A stretch of 64,000 nt of DNA from Chelatococcus albus (GCF_030067675.1 NZ_JASJEV010000002.1:310001-374000); one strand, 5' to 3'. Positions 1 to 8,690 are shown, counted from the first letter of the stretch. A program made the numbers and translations. Notes: generated by a model from the sequence alone, not told the origin.

Positions 1-38
1 CCGAGAAAGCACTCGATCCGGCGGAAGGTCAGCGACAT
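1..38 (-). CDS. possible N-terminus of a regulator, cut by window edge
   Basis: An ATG on the minus strand opens twelve codons (MSLTFRRIECFL) that run off the left edge. The string resembles the first helix of LysR-type regulators, where a similar F-x-x-I/L-E/x-F-L pattern begins the winged helix-turn-helix. There is no convincing ribosome binding site and far too little sequence for a family call. Treat this only as a hint that a minus-strand gene may continue to the left. Confidence 0.2.
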   Translation of the reverse strand, partial: MSLTFRRIECFL

Positions 39-313
39 GGCGCCCCGCAGAGGTTTGGTCCCTCACGCAGGCATGGCATTCGGCACGATCGGCCCGTGTC
101 CATGATGGAACACAATGCTTGCCCCCTCCCTGGACCTGCGAATCCGGCCCGAGCGCAAAATCTACGGCGCCTCGCGCTGGCGGGGGAAGCGGCGGCAGAG
201 TCCGGGAGGGGGCTGCAGGTCCAGCCTTGGCGCGAAGGGCGGCAGGGACGGGGCGGTGGGGCCCGGCGACGGAGGGCGCCCGCGCGGTCGACAGGCCCCC
301 CGAGACGGGGGAC
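39..313. other. no recognisable gene
   Basis: I see no family signature in this stretch in any frame. It lies just before the cyclase/TolB remnant and may be part of the same decayed gene, since that family has a long N-terminal region, but I could not match it. Confidence 0.4.
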
Positions 314-470
314 GGGCGGCCGTCGATCGTCGTTCTGCCCTTCGAGAATCGATCGGGCGATCCCGCCTGTCGATCCCTTGGTGGACGGCCTCGTGGAGGA
401 GGTCACGGCTATGCTTTCGCGCATCCGCAGCGGCAGTCGAGGCAGCTTTCACTGGCGAGGATCTGCGTGA
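314..470 (+). pseudogene. remnant of TolB-like domain of adenylate-cyclase/TPR protein
   Basis: Two neighbouring frames encode consecutive pieces of one conserved block. Around 317-364 the frame reads RPSIVVLPFENRSGDP, and from about 366 another frame reads DPLVDGLVEEVTAMLSRIR and stops at 468-470. In the TolB-like domain of many alphaproteobacterial adenylate/guanylate cyclase or winged-helix TPR proteins, the sequence PSIAVLPF-x-N-x-SGDP is followed directly by YFADG-(L/M)-VEE-(I/V)-x-x-x-LSRIR. A frameshift therefore sits near 365 and nothing of the downstream protein follows. It is a non-functional fragment, which fits the decayed look of the first 4 kb. Confidence 0.6.
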
Positions 471-562
471 TCCCGAGAGCGGCGACCACCACCCGCCGAT
501 CGGGGGTCGGCGTTGTCGGGACTTTCGTCCCCGATCGGCGCGTGGGGGAGCACGCGCCGACC

Positions 563-2002
563 TCAACAGCAGCCGACGGGTGCCGAAACCCTGTCGGGAG
601 TTGTCCGGTCGGCGGGAGCCGCGCAGCCGCAGCCGGCTGCACCCTTCGCCTTGGCCTCCGCATCGGCGGCGCAGCAGGCGTCGGCCGTCGCGGGAGCCGG
701 GCCGCCGCAGCAGCCGGAGGGGGGCGTCGGGCCGTCGGGGCCGATGGCGCTTGCGCAGATGCCCGTTTCCGGAAGGACGAGGCGGAGGTCGTCGGCGGCG
801 GCGAGATCGCCTGCGATCGCCGCCACCACCGACCGGACCTGTTCGTAGCCGGTGAGCATCAGGAAGGTGGGCGCCCGTCCGTAGCTCTTGATGCCGACAG
901 TGTAGAAGCCCGGTTCCGGATGCGCGAGTTCGCGGTGACCGTGCGGCGGAACGGAGCCGCAGGAATGCAGGTTCGGATCGATCAGCGGGCCGAGTGCCTT
1001 CGCGCTCTCCAGCCACGGATCGAGGTCGAGCCGCAGCTCGCGGGTGAGTGCGAGATCGGGCCGCTGGCCCGTGGCGACGACGATGCGGTCGACGGGGCCG
1101 AGTTCCCGGGGGCCATCCGCCGTGTCTCCAAGGACGAGGATCCGGCTGCCCGATGACCGGACGGCGGTCGCATTGAAGTGCGGCACCAGGGTAATCCGGC
1201 CGCTGTCGACCAGCACCTTCAAGCTGGAGCCGAGTTCGCCGCGGGCAGGAAGCTGGTCGGCCCGTCCGCCGCCGTAGATCCGCCTCAGGTCCGTGCCGCG
1301 CGTGGCCCACAGGATCGAGGTCGTGGGATCCTGCTCCGCGAGGCGTGCGAGATCGAGGAGGACATTGGCCGCCGAGTGTCCGCCGCCCACGACGAGCACC
1401 GTCCGGCTCGCATAGGTCAGCCGATCGCGACCGAGCACGTCCGGGATGCCATAGGCGATGCGGTCGGCGTGCGCGGCCTCGCCCGCCGCGGGGATCCCGC
1501 CCGCGCCGAGCGGATTGGGGGTGGTCCAGGTGCCCGAGGCGTCGATGACGGCGCGCGCCAGGTCGTGGCGGATGGCGCCGTTGGCATGCGCCACGGCGAG
1601 CGCGAACGGCCGCGATCCGCGATCCCTGCTCGACACCTTGTCGGCGCCGAGCCGGGTGATGGCCGTGACCCTGGCCCCGGTCTCGATCGCCGTGGCCATC
1701 TCGGGCGTCTCGGCGAGCGGTTTCAGGTAGGCATCGAAGAGGTCAAACCCGCTGGGCAGCGCATCGCCGGGCGGTTCCCGCCAGCCCCGCGCCTTCAGGA
1801 GCGCCCGGGCCGCGGTATCGGTATTGTACTTCCACGGGGAGAACAGCCGGACATGGCCCCAGTCGCGGACATTGGCGGCGACGGTGGCGCCGGCCTCGTA
1901 CACCCGTACGGGAAGGCTGCGACGGACCAGATGGGCGGCGGCGGCGAGGCCGACGGGGCCTGCTCCGATGACCGCGACGGGAAGTGTGTCGAGTGTGCTC
2001 AC
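563..2002 (-). CDS. FAD/NAD(P)-binding flavoprotein with cysteine-rich tail, arsR-linked
   Basis: This 479-residue flavoprotein is probably an NAD(P)H-dependent oxidoreductase or monooxygenase. An FAD dinucleotide fold lies at residues 13-18 (GAGPVG), and a second Rossmann motif (VLVVGGGHSAAN) sits mid-protein. An ATGQRP-type block follows, as in flavin-containing monooxygenase relatives. The last 45 residues carry many cysteines (GCCGG, ACCAAD, GCGC and a terminal GCC), which suggests soft-metal or metalloid binding. The GTG start at 2002 has AGGAG eight bases upstream; an upstream ATG at 2059 lacks this. The gene follows arsR and shares an operator-like site with it. ArsO-like flavoproteins are known in ars clusters, so a role in arsenic or antimony handling is likely but inferred. 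No arsenite pump or arsenate reductase lies nearby. Confidence 0.8.
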   Translation of the reverse strand: MSTLDTLPVAVIGAGPVGLAAAAHLVRRSLPVRVYEAGATVAANVRDWGHVRLFSPWKYNTDTAARALLKARGWREPPGDALPSGFDLFDAYLKPLAETPEMATAIETGARVTAITRLGADKVSSRDRGSRPFALAVAHANGAIRHDLARAVIDASGTWTTPNPLGAGGIPAAGEAAHADRIAYGIPDVLGRDRLTYASRTVLVVGGGHSAANVLLDLARLAEQDPTTSILWATRGTDLRRIYGGGRADQLPARGELGSSLKVLVDSGRITLVPHFNATAVRSSGSRILVLGDTADGPRELGPVDRIVVATGQRPDLALTRELRLDLDPWLESAKALGPLIDPNLHSCGSVPPHGHRELAHPEPGFYTVGIKSYGRAPTFLMLTGYEQVRSVVAAIAGDLAAADDLRLVLPETGICASAIGPDGPTPPSGCCGGPAPATADACCAADAEAKAKGAAGCGCAAPADRTTPDRVSAPVGCC

Positions 2003-2157
2003 GAGGTTGTCTCCTGGCGAAGAAGTGTCAGCGGCCGGGGAGGGTTGTGGTGCGCACAACGCCGTTGCCGCGGACGCGCGTCAGCCATTTGCGCCATCGG
2101 CCGGCAGGCGAAGGGTGCAGAGGGGAAGGGCGACATTGGCGGTGCATTGGTCCAAAA

Positions 2158-2173
2158 TTCCGGTATTATCGAA
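2158..2173. promoter_or_regulatory. candidate ArsR operator, downstream copy
   Basis: TTCCGGTATTATCGAA lies in the 188-bp gap between arsR and the flavoprotein gene. It matches the site upstream of arsR (2555-2570) at 14 of 16 positions. Its place suggests that the flavoprotein has its own ArsR-controlled promoter. The assignment is inferred from this match and from gene order. Confidence 0.55.
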
Positions 2174-2190
2174 ATTTATATCAAGGTAAC

Positions 2191-2511
2191 TCATGCCGCG
2201 GCCTCGTCGGCCGCAGCACCGCATCCCGCATCGGCGCAGCACTGGTCGGCGAGGAAGCCGAGGAGCTCGTTCATCGCCGGAAAGTTGGCACGGCAGATCA
2301 GGGTCGTCGCCTGCCGCTCCTGCGTCACCAGCCCGGTGAGGATGAGCCGGTGCAGGTGGTGCGAGAGCGTCGAGGCCGGGATGCCGAGCCGCTCCTGGAT
2401 CCGGCCGACCGGAAGACCGTTCGGACCTGCGCGGACGAGTGTCCGGTAGACCTCGAGCCGGGTCGGCTTTCCGAGCGCCTCAAGTTGCCTGGCTGCTTGT
2501 TCGAGTTTCAT
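2191..2511 (-). CDS. arsR: ArsR/SmtB-family metalloid-responsive repressor
   Basis: This 106-residue protein has the winged helix-turn-helix of ArsR/SmtB repressors. The recognition region reads ASTLSHHLHRLILTGLV at about residues 46-62, and the N-terminus is the usual EQAARQLEALGKPTRLEVYRTL. Such repressors bind operator DNA and leave it when As(III), Sb(III) or similar ions are bound. The classic CxC of the DNA-binding helix is absent; instead Cys73 and a C-terminal cluster (Cys91, Cys92, Cys97 in CCADAGCG) are candidate ligands. The ATG at 2511 starts at the family's conserved N-terminus; an in-frame upstream start at 2547 would add twelve unrelated residues. An inverted repeat at 2555-2570 supports autoregulation. 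The inducing metal is not certain. Confidence 0.88.
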   Translation of the reverse strand: MKLEQAARQLEALGKPTRLEVYRTLVRAGPNGLPVGRIQERLGIPASTLSHHLHRLILTGLVTQERQATTLICRANFPAMNELLGFLADQCCADAGCGAAADEAAA

Positions 2512-2554
2512 GGAAATATGCCTACACCGCCAGCCGGGCAGCGTCAAGGGCTAT

Positions 2555-2570
2555 TTCGAGTATTATCGAA
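2555..2570. promoter_or_regulatory. candidate ArsR operator, upstream copy
   Basis: TTCGAGTATTATCGAA contains a perfect 5-bp inverted repeat (TTCGA and TCGAA) around six bases. It is 44 bp upstream of the arsR start, and a near-identical site lies before the flavoprotein gene. Confidence 0.6.
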
Positions 2571-3015
2571 TGAATGGCGACTCGCGCGCAAGGCCGGGCA
2601 CAGCCGCTGAAGGCGGTGATCTGCCGCCGCTGCCGGATCGCATGCCGGGAGCCGCTTGCGAAGCCATAGGACGCCGGATCGTAGAGGGGAAAGGCCTGCC
2701 TCGCGGATAGGGCGCTCCTCGAGGGGCGCGCCAAGGCGTCGTCGCAGGGACTGTCGATGAGGGCCTAACCTTTCTCCGCCTCAGAAGTTCTGGCGCAACG
2801 GACCTGCCAATTGCTGCGAAATCGCCCGAGCCGTGGTCGTCATTGCGCGTGAGGAACGGCCTCGTCGGTCCTCAGCCCGCTCGGCAGGCAGGCCCCCATG
2901 GGCCGGCAACACCCGATGTTACTTTCCGTTCCCATCGTGGCGGAGCGGTTGTTACGCCAGTGACACGCGGGCGGTGCTGGACAGCGGAGGAAGCCGCCCA
3001 TCGGGAGGGAATAAG
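2571..3015. other. non-coding or decayed stretch
   Basis: No open frame here carries a recognisable domain. The stretch separates divergently transcribed arsR and the acid phosphatase pseudogene, so it should hold the phosphatase promoter, but I cannot point to clear -35/-10 boxes. A GGGAGGGA ribosome binding site lies just before 3016. Confidence 0.35.
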
Positions 3016-3713
3016 ATGAGACAGCTCCCGGGTCTTGCCCTCGGCCTCGCCCTGCTGACCACCGTCCAGGCTCGTGCCGATGCTCCGGCCGGCAAGTATC
3101 ATGTGACGCTCGATCAGCTTGACACGACGCATTTCATGGCACCTCCGCCTTCCGCGGAGGTGAGCCGGCGAGAACTGGAGTTCATGCTGCGCCTTCAGGA
3201 GAAGCGCAGCGAGGAACAGGCGGTGAGATCTGTCGCCGACCTCGAGCAGAGCGTCTTCCGGTTCGCCGACGTGATGGGTCCGGGCTTCACGGCGACACAA
3301 CTGCCGAAGACGGCGGCGTTCTTCGAGAGGGTCTGCAGGATCGAGAGCGCTCGCAACAAGCGGGCAAGGAGAAATGGAACCGGCCGAGGACGCCCGTGGT
3401 GGAAGAGCGTATCAGGCCGGTCGCCAGATTCTCCACCAGCGGCTCCTATCCGAGCGGACACGCGGCCTTTGCGCATCTCACGGCGATCGTGCTCGCCGAC
3501 ATCGTGCCGGAAAGGCGGGAAGCCATCTTCGCGCGTGCGGCCTAGTTCGGTGACAACCGGGTCATCGGCGGCGTGCACTGTCCAAGCGACGTCGAGGCCG
3601 GCCGGCAGATGGCGGCCATGATCGCCGTCCTCGCCCATGCGAATCCGGATTTCCGACGGGACCTCGAGGAGGTCAGAGCCGAAATCCATGCGACCCTGGG
3701 CGCCGCTCGCTGA
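3016..3713 (+). pseudogene. class A (PAP2-type) acid phosphatase, frameshifted and stop-interrupted
   Basis: The reading frame starts at ATG 3016 after a strong GGAGGG site and encodes a signal peptide and the N-terminal half of a class A nonspecific acid phosphatase. After about base 3360 homology continues in another frame: KWNRPR, then the signature GSYPSGHAAF, then RVIGGVHCPSDVEAG. These match the KxxxxxxRP / PSGH / RxxxxxHxxxD motif of the PAP2 superfamily, which dephosphorylates organophosphates in the periplasm. In that second frame a TAG at 3543-3545 interrupts the chain before FGDNRVIGG. One frameshift plus one in-frame stop make it a pseudogene unless the assembly is wrong at both points. 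It lies directly upstream of a system probably concerned with phosphorylated solutes. Confidence 0.85.
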
Positions 3714-3931
3714 TCCGGATGCGGTTGTGGCTGCCCCGATCCTGATAGACCGACCAGCAGGCCCTTGTCTCGAGGGGCGCCCGGCAGAGGCGGGGCCCTC
3801 GCTGCACCGTCGGCCGAGCCGGCGCTGGCGGCAAGGCGCCAAGCCGGCTATCGGGGGAAGGCGGTTGCCGTCGCTGCGACCGCACGTCCAAGCGGTGCCG
3901 GCGCCGGCGTCAGGCTGCGAAGGGGTGTTTC

Positions 3932-5293
3932 ATGCGGATTGCCCGCGCCATGATCCTTTGCCTTCTTCTGCAGGCCGGGGGAGCGCGCGCGGCTGATGCG
4001 CCGTCGGTCGTCGTCATGACGTCCTTTCCGGCGAGCTTCTACGAGCCGGTCCGAGATGCCTTCGAGGCGCGTCATCCCGGTCTCAGGCTGCGCGTCGTCA
4101 ACCGGAAGACGACGGCGGGGGTCGCGACATTGATCGATCGCTCCCGCGAGACCGTGGACGTATTCTGGGCATCGGCGACAGACGCCTTCGCTCTCCTCGC
4201 GGCGGCGCAGCGCCTCGCGCCGGCGCCGGCACGACCGCATGCGGTGCCTGCGAGGATCGGCGGTTTCCCGATCGACGACCCGGGCGGGCTCTACCGCGGC
4301 TTTGCTCTCTCGGGATACGGCATCGTCTGGAACAGGCGCTATCTCGATGTGCGGGGGCTGGGGCCTCCTCAAAGCATCGTCGCGCTCAGGAACCCTGCCT
4401 ACGCCGGCCATATCGGCATGACCGCGCCCTCCCGGTCCGGTACCACGCATCTGATGGTCGAGGCCCTCCTGCAACAACAGGGATGGCGGGAGGGCTGGGC
4501 AACCTGGATCGAGATCGGCGGCAATCTCGCGACCGTCACCGCACGCAGTTTCGGGGTCGGTGCCGGTGTGGCGCAGGGACGGTTCGGGATCGGTCTCTCG
4601 ATCGATTTCCTGGGCCGGGCCGGGGAGCAGGAAGGCGAGGGGATCCGTTTCGCCTATCCGGCGGAAAACGTCTTCCTGCCTGGGAGCGTCGCGGTCCTGC
4701 GTGATGCGCCGAACCGGCAGGGCGCGGAGAAGTTCATCGCATTTCTGCTGTCGGAAGAGGGGCAACGGCTTCTCGTCAGCCCCGGCATCGGCCGCCTGCC
4801 CGTCGATCCGGCCGCCTACGCCGAGGCGCCGGGCGATTACGCAAATCCCTATCGGATGCTGGCCGGGCGGACGGAAACATCCCCCTCCTTCGACGCGGCG
4901 CTGTCGGGGCGGCGTTACGAGCTCGTCAATCTGCTCTTCGATGAGGCCATCACCTATCGCCTGCAGCCGCTGCAGGAGCTGTGGCGGAGGCTGCACGGCC
5001 TGGAGGCGCTGGTCGCCCGGTCTGGCGCGGCATCGGTGGTGGGGCTCCTGGCCCGGGCACGCCAAGCCTTGACCGCTGTCCCTGTCAGCCCGTCCGAAGC
5101 AAGCGACGCCGCCTTTGTGGGGGATCTGAGGCGCCTCTCCTGGGGCGTGACACCCAGCCCGCGCCAGGCGGCGCTCGTCGCCGATTGGCGCATCTTCTTC
5201 GAAGCTCGGCTTGCCGAGGCCAAGGCGCTTGTCGCCGAGGCGGAGGCCGCGATGATGCAAGAGGCCCTGCAGGCTCGGGAGCCGCGGCCATGA
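3932..5293 (+). CDS. periplasmic binding protein, PgtC-like sensory component
   Basis: This is a 453-residue extracellular solute-binding protein with a Sec signal peptide (about residues 1-20). It resembles PgtC, the regulatory binding protein of the Salmonella phosphoglycerate system, and iron/sugar-phosphate binding proteins of the FbpA/AfuA group. Motifs VFWASATDAF, APSRSGTTHL and EIGGNL are shared almost exactly with the transport binding protein at 8777-10111, so the two are paralogues. Both have a helical C-terminal extension of about 110 residues. Its stop overlaps the start of a histidine kinase (ATGA), and it is not in the transporter operon. I infer that it presents ligand to the kinase rather than to the permease. 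The true ligand is unknown; phosphorylated C3 or sugar compounds are the best guess. Confidence 0.82.
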   Translation: MRIARAMILCLLLQAGGARAADAPSVVVMTSFPASFYEPVRDAFEARHPGLRLRVVNRKTTAGVATLIDRSRETVDVFWASATDAFALLAAAQRLAPAPARPHAVPARIGGFPIDDPGGLYRGFALSGYGIVWNRRYLDVRGLGPPQSIVALRNPAYAGHIGMTAPSRSGTTHLMVEALLQQQGWREGWATWIEIGGNLATVTARSFGVGAGVAQGRFGIGLSIDFLGRAGEQEGEGIRFAYPAENVFLPGSVAVLRDAPNRQGAEKFIAFLLSEEGQRLLVSPGIGRLPVDPAAYAEAPGDYANPYRMLAGRTETSPSFDAALSGRRYELVNLLFDEAITYRLQPLQELWRRLHGLEALVARSGAASVVGLLARARQALTAVPVSPSEASDAAFVGDLRRLSWGVTPSPRQAALVADWRIFFEARLAEAKALVAEAEAAMMQEALQAREPRP

Positions 5294-7200
5294 GCGCCGC
5301 CCGCCCCATCCGGTTCGGCATTGGTGCACGGCTGATGCTCGCCTTCGGCGGCGTCGGCACGCTGGCGGTCGTCGCCTGCGTCGTGGGCTGGTTCTCCTAC
5401 GAACGGCTCAGCGAGAATCTCGGGGCCATCAACCGCACGCACCTGCCGGCCGTGGCGCTCGCCGCCCGCCTCGCCGAACATGGCGGAGGGATCATCGCCA
5501 CCGCCCCCGTGCTGGCTCTGGCACGCAAGCCCGAGGAATACGAGATCGCCAAGCACGGGCTCGACACACGGCTCGCCGCCATGCGCGCCGTCTTCGAAGA
5601 AATCCGGCGCCACCCTGCCGGCGGGCTTCAGGGGGCGCGCCTCGCGTCCTCCGTCGAGGCCATCGCGATCAACCTTGCCGGGCTTGATGCGAGCGTGCGC
5701 GAGCGTCTGGCGCTGGAGAAGCGCAACCGTGAGGCGATTGCGGAATTGCGTTGGCTGCATGCCGATCTCATCGACGAGGCCGAGCCCCTGGTCGAGGATG
5801 CCCGCTTCGTCATCCGCTCCGGTCTCGCCACGGCGGAGCGCGCACTCGGCAGCGACGAGCTCGGCGAACTGCGCAAGGAGATCCGCAAGACGGAGGCGAT
5901 CAACGGCCTCAATGCACAGACCAACCTCGCCGTCGGCCTCCTCAACCGCGTGGGGACGATCACCACGCTCGACGATCTCATCCAGACCACGCACTTCCTG
6001 AGCGAAACGGCGGACACGATCGAACAGCAGCTCACCGCGCTCGACGATGCGAGTGACACCCTGACGCTGCGCCAGACTGTGCGCCGGCTGCTCGAGCTGT
6101 CCAAGCCGGACGGCGGTATTCCGGCGGTTCGCCGCAGCGAGATCCTGGCCGCCGACAAGACCCGCATGCTGCTCGCCGAGAACCGCGGCCTCATGGCCGC
6201 GCTCGACGATGTCATTGGCGCGCATGTGCATGAGGCGAACAGAGCCGCCGAGCGTGCCGCCGCTCAGTCGGAGCGGGCCATCGCGGTCGGTCGCCGGCTG
6301 CTGCTCGGGGTCGCCGCGGCATCCGTGCTCGCCGCGGCCCTGGTCGGCCTCTTCTATGTCCGCCGCAGCCTCGTGGGCCGCATCAGAAGCCTCGCCAGTT
6401 CGGCGGGCGCGCTGGCGCGTGGCGATCTCGCGACGCCCATCCCGTTGCAGGGCGGGGACGAGCTCGCCGTCATGGCGCAGGCCCTGAAGCGCTTTCGCGA
6501 TACCCAGCAGGAGTTGATCCAGGCGGCGAAACTCGCAGCGCTCGGCGGCCTCTCGGCCGGGATCGGTCACGAACTCAACCAGCCGCTGGCGGCCATCCGC
6601 TCGCATGCACACAACTGCCGTCTCCTGCTCGAGCGCGGCCGCTACGAGGAGGCCGGGACGGCGCTTACACGCATTCAGACCCTGACGGCGCGCATGGCCG
6701 ACATCATCACCCATCTGAAGCGCTTCGCCCGCAGGCCCGACGCGATCCTCGGCCCTGTGCCGCTCCGGTCGGTCGTCGAGGCCGCGCTGAGCCTCTTCGA
6801 TCGCCGGTTCGAGGAGGAGGGGATCGTGCTCGAGGTCGACATCGCGGACGAGATCGCCGTTCGCGCGGAGGAGGTGCGGCTCGAACAGGTCTTCGTCAAC
6901 CTGATCGGCAATGCCGTCGATGCCATGCGGGGTGTGGACGACAGTCGCCTGACCATCTCTGCGACGCAGGGCGATGGAGAGATCGAGGTGCGTGTCGCGG
7001 ACACGGGCGTCGGCATTGCCGAGGCGCATCGGGCAACGATCTTCGATCCCTTCTTCACGACGAAGCCCATCGGTTCGGGTCTCGGGCTCGGCCTGTCGAT
7101 GTCGTACAACATCATCCGCGATTTCGGTGGCCGTCTCGCGCTGGCCGAGACCAGTGGAGCCGGCACCCTCTTCGTCATCACGCTCAGGGCCGCGGAATGA
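5290..7200 (+). CDS. PgtB-like membrane sensor histidine kinase
   Basis: This 636-residue sensor has a transmembrane helix near residues 13-35, a long helical periplasmic domain to about 335, and a second helix at about 338-357. A HAMP linker follows, then a kinase core with His427 in the H-box GHELNQPLAAI. The N-box NAVDAM, F-box FDPFFTT and G-box GSGLGLGLSM are all present, so it should be active. The all-helical sensor region resembles PgtB/TorS-type kinases, which read ligand-loaded binding proteins. Its start overlaps the stop of the PgtC-like gene and its stop overlaps the response regulator start (both ATGA), showing tight translational coupling. It should phosphorylate the NtrC-type regulator at 7197-8591. 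Confidence 0.9.
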   Translation: MSAARPIRFGIGARLMLAFGGVGTLAVVACVVGWFSYERLSENLGAINRTHLPAVALAARLAEHGGGIIATAPVLALARKPEEYEIAKHGLDTRLAAMRAVFEEIRRHPAGGLQGARLASSVEAIAINLAGLDASVRERLALEKRNREAIAELRWLHADLIDEAEPLVEDARFVIRSGLATAERALGSDELGELRKEIRKTEAINGLNAQTNLAVGLLNRVGTITTLDDLIQTTHFLSETADTIEQQLTALDDASDTLTLRQTVRRLLELSKPDGGIPAVRRSEILAADKTRMLLAENRGLMAALDDVIGAHVHEANRAAERAAAQSERAIAVGRRLLLGVAAASVLAAALVGLFYVRRSLVGRIRSLASSAGALARGDLATPIPLQGGDELAVMAQALKRFRDTQQELIQAAKLAALGGLSAGIGHELNQPLAAIRSHAHNCRLLLERGRYEEAGTALTRIQTLTARMADIITHLKRFARRPDAILGPVPLRSVVEAALSLFDRRFEEEGIVLEVDIADEIAVRAEEVRLEQVFVNLIGNAVDAMRGVDDSRLTISATQGDGEIEVRVADTGVGIAEAHRATIFDPFFTTKPIGSGLGLGLSMSYNIIRDFGGRLALAETSGAGTLFVITLRAAE

Positions 7201-8591
7201 GTGAACAGCCTTTCGTGCTCCTCATCGACGATGATGCCGAGGTGCTCGATGCCTACCGTCAGACGCTGGAACTCGAGGGCTTCGCCGTTCGCGCCGAGCG
7301 CGCGGCGACGAAGGCGCTCGCCGGCCTCGATCGCAGCTTCCCGGGCATCGTGCTGACGGATCTGCGCATGCCGGGGCTCGACGGACTTGCGGTGCTCGAG
7401 CGCGTGCGCGCCGTCGACCCCGACATCCCGGTGGTGCTCGTGACCGGGCACGGCGACGTGGCGACCGCGGTGCGGGCCGTGCGCGACGGCGCCTACGACT
7501 TCATCGAGAAGCCGGCCGATCCCGAACGCATAGTCGAGACATTGCACCGCGCTGCCGCGCATCGCCGCCTGGTCGTCGAAAACAGGGCCCTGCGGCAGGC
7601 CGCCGGCGGCGATCGCCTGGACCTGCGCCTCGTCGGCTGCTCCGCCGTCATGGCGCGGCTGCGCATCACGGTCGCCGCCGTGGCGGAAACCGATGCCGAC
7701 GTGCTGCTGCACGGCGAGACCGGCGCGGGCAAGGAGCTCGTTGCCCGCTGCCTGCACGATTTCGGCCGTCGCCGGTCGCACCATTTCGTCGCCATCAACT
7801 GCGGGGCGCTGCCCGAGACCATGATCGAGGGTGAGCTGTTCGGCCACGAGGCCGGCGCCTTCACCGGCGCGCGCGAAAGGCGCATCGGCAAGATCGAGCA
7901 TGCGAGCGGCGGCACGCTCTTCCTCGACGAGATCGAGAGCATGCCGCTTGCAGCGCAGGTCCGGCTCCTGCGCGTGCTGCAGGAACGCCGGGTCGAGCGG
8001 CTCGGTTCCAACAAGGAGATCCCGGTCGACATCCGCGTCGTGGCGGCGACCAAGCGCGACCTCAAGGAGCTCGCGGCCAAGGGCCAGTTTCGCGAAGACC
8101 TCTACTATCGCCTGAACGTCGTCACCGTCCGCCTCCCGCCACTGCGCGAGCGCAGGGAGGACATCCCGCTCCTCTTCACCCATTTCCTGGATCTTGCCGC
8201 GGTGCGGCACGGCCGCCCGCGCCCCGTGCCGCGACCGGCCGAGATCGCGGCGCTGCTCGCGCATGATTGGCCGGGCAACGTACGCGAGCTGCGCAATGCC
8301 GCGGAGCGGGTGGCCCTCGGGCTGGGGGAGGCCGTGCCGACGGGCGACGATGGGATCGTGTCTGACGGCGGCCCGGCGACCGGCGTGCGCCCCCTCGCGG
8401 ACACCATCGAGGAGGCCGAGCGCAATGCCATCGCGCTCGCCCTGCGCCAGCTCGGCGGCCGCATGGCTCGCACCGCCGATGCCCTCGGCCTCACGCGCAA
8501 GACGCTCTACCTCAAGATGCGCAGATATGGCCTCGACAAGGGGGAGTTCCGTCTGGACGGCGATGTTACCGATCCGGACTCCCCGGTCTGA
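7197..8591 (+). CDS. PgtA-like NtrC-family sigma-54 response regulator
   Basis: This 464-residue regulator has three domains. The receiver has an acidic pocket (DDD near residues 11-13) and phospho-acceptor Asp55 in TDLRMPGLDG. The AAA+ domain has the Walker A motif GETGAGKE at 173-180 and the sigma-54 contact loop GAFTGA at 220-225. A Fis-type helix-turn-helix ends the protein (RTADALGLTRKTLYLKMRRYG). Intact GAFTGA means that it should activate sigma-54 promoters after phosphorylation by the kinase encoded just upstream. Its obvious target is the promoter at 8691-8705 in front of the transporter operon. Direct repeats from 8559 onward, beginning inside its own 3' end, are candidate binding sites. 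Confidence 0.93.
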   Translation: MSEQPFVLLIDDDAEVLDAYRQTLELEGFAVRAERAATKALAGLDRSFPGIVLTDLRMPGLDGLAVLERVRAVDPDIPVVLVTGHGDVATAVRAVRDGAYDFIEKPADPERIVETLHRAAAHRRLVVENRALRQAAGGDRLDLRLVGCSAVMARLRITVAAVAETDADVLLHGETGAGKELVARCLHDFGRRRSHHFVAINCGALPETMIEGELFGHEAGAFTGARERRIGKIEHASGGTLFLDEIESMPLAAQVRLLRVLQERRVERLGSNKEIPVDIRVVAATKRDLKELAAKGQFREDLYYRLNVVTVRLPPLRERREDIPLLFTHFLDLAAVRHGRPRPVPRPAEIAALLAHDWPGNVRELRNAAERVALGLGEAVPTGDDGIVSDGGPATGVRPLADTIEEAERNAIALALRQLGGRMARTADALGLTRKTLYLKMRRYGLDKGEFRLDGDVTDPDSPV

Positions 8592-8644
8592 GGCGATGTT
8601 ACGCAAATTACCCAGGCCGGATCGCCGCGCATTGTCGATGTTCG
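8559..8644. repeat. helically spaced direct repeats, candidate activator sites
   Basis: GGCGATGTTAC occurs at 8559-8569 and again at 8592-8602, with a weaker copy GTCGATGTTCG at 8634-8644. The steps are 33 and 42 bp, close to three and four DNA turns. They lie 50-130 bp upstream of the sigma-54-type promoter, a usual place for enhancer sites of NtrC-family activators. The first copy is inside the regulator's coding region, so chance repetition cannot be excluded. Confidence 0.45.
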
Positions 8645-8690
8645 CCATAAGGCATTGATGCGTTCAGTTTTTTTGCGGTCGGAACCCGTT

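Noticed and set aside
162..1310. Long open frames antisense or out of frame to the flavoprotein and other genes
   Set aside because: They have Arg/Pro/Ala-rich translations without domains and overlap recognised genes; typical of GC-rich DNA.
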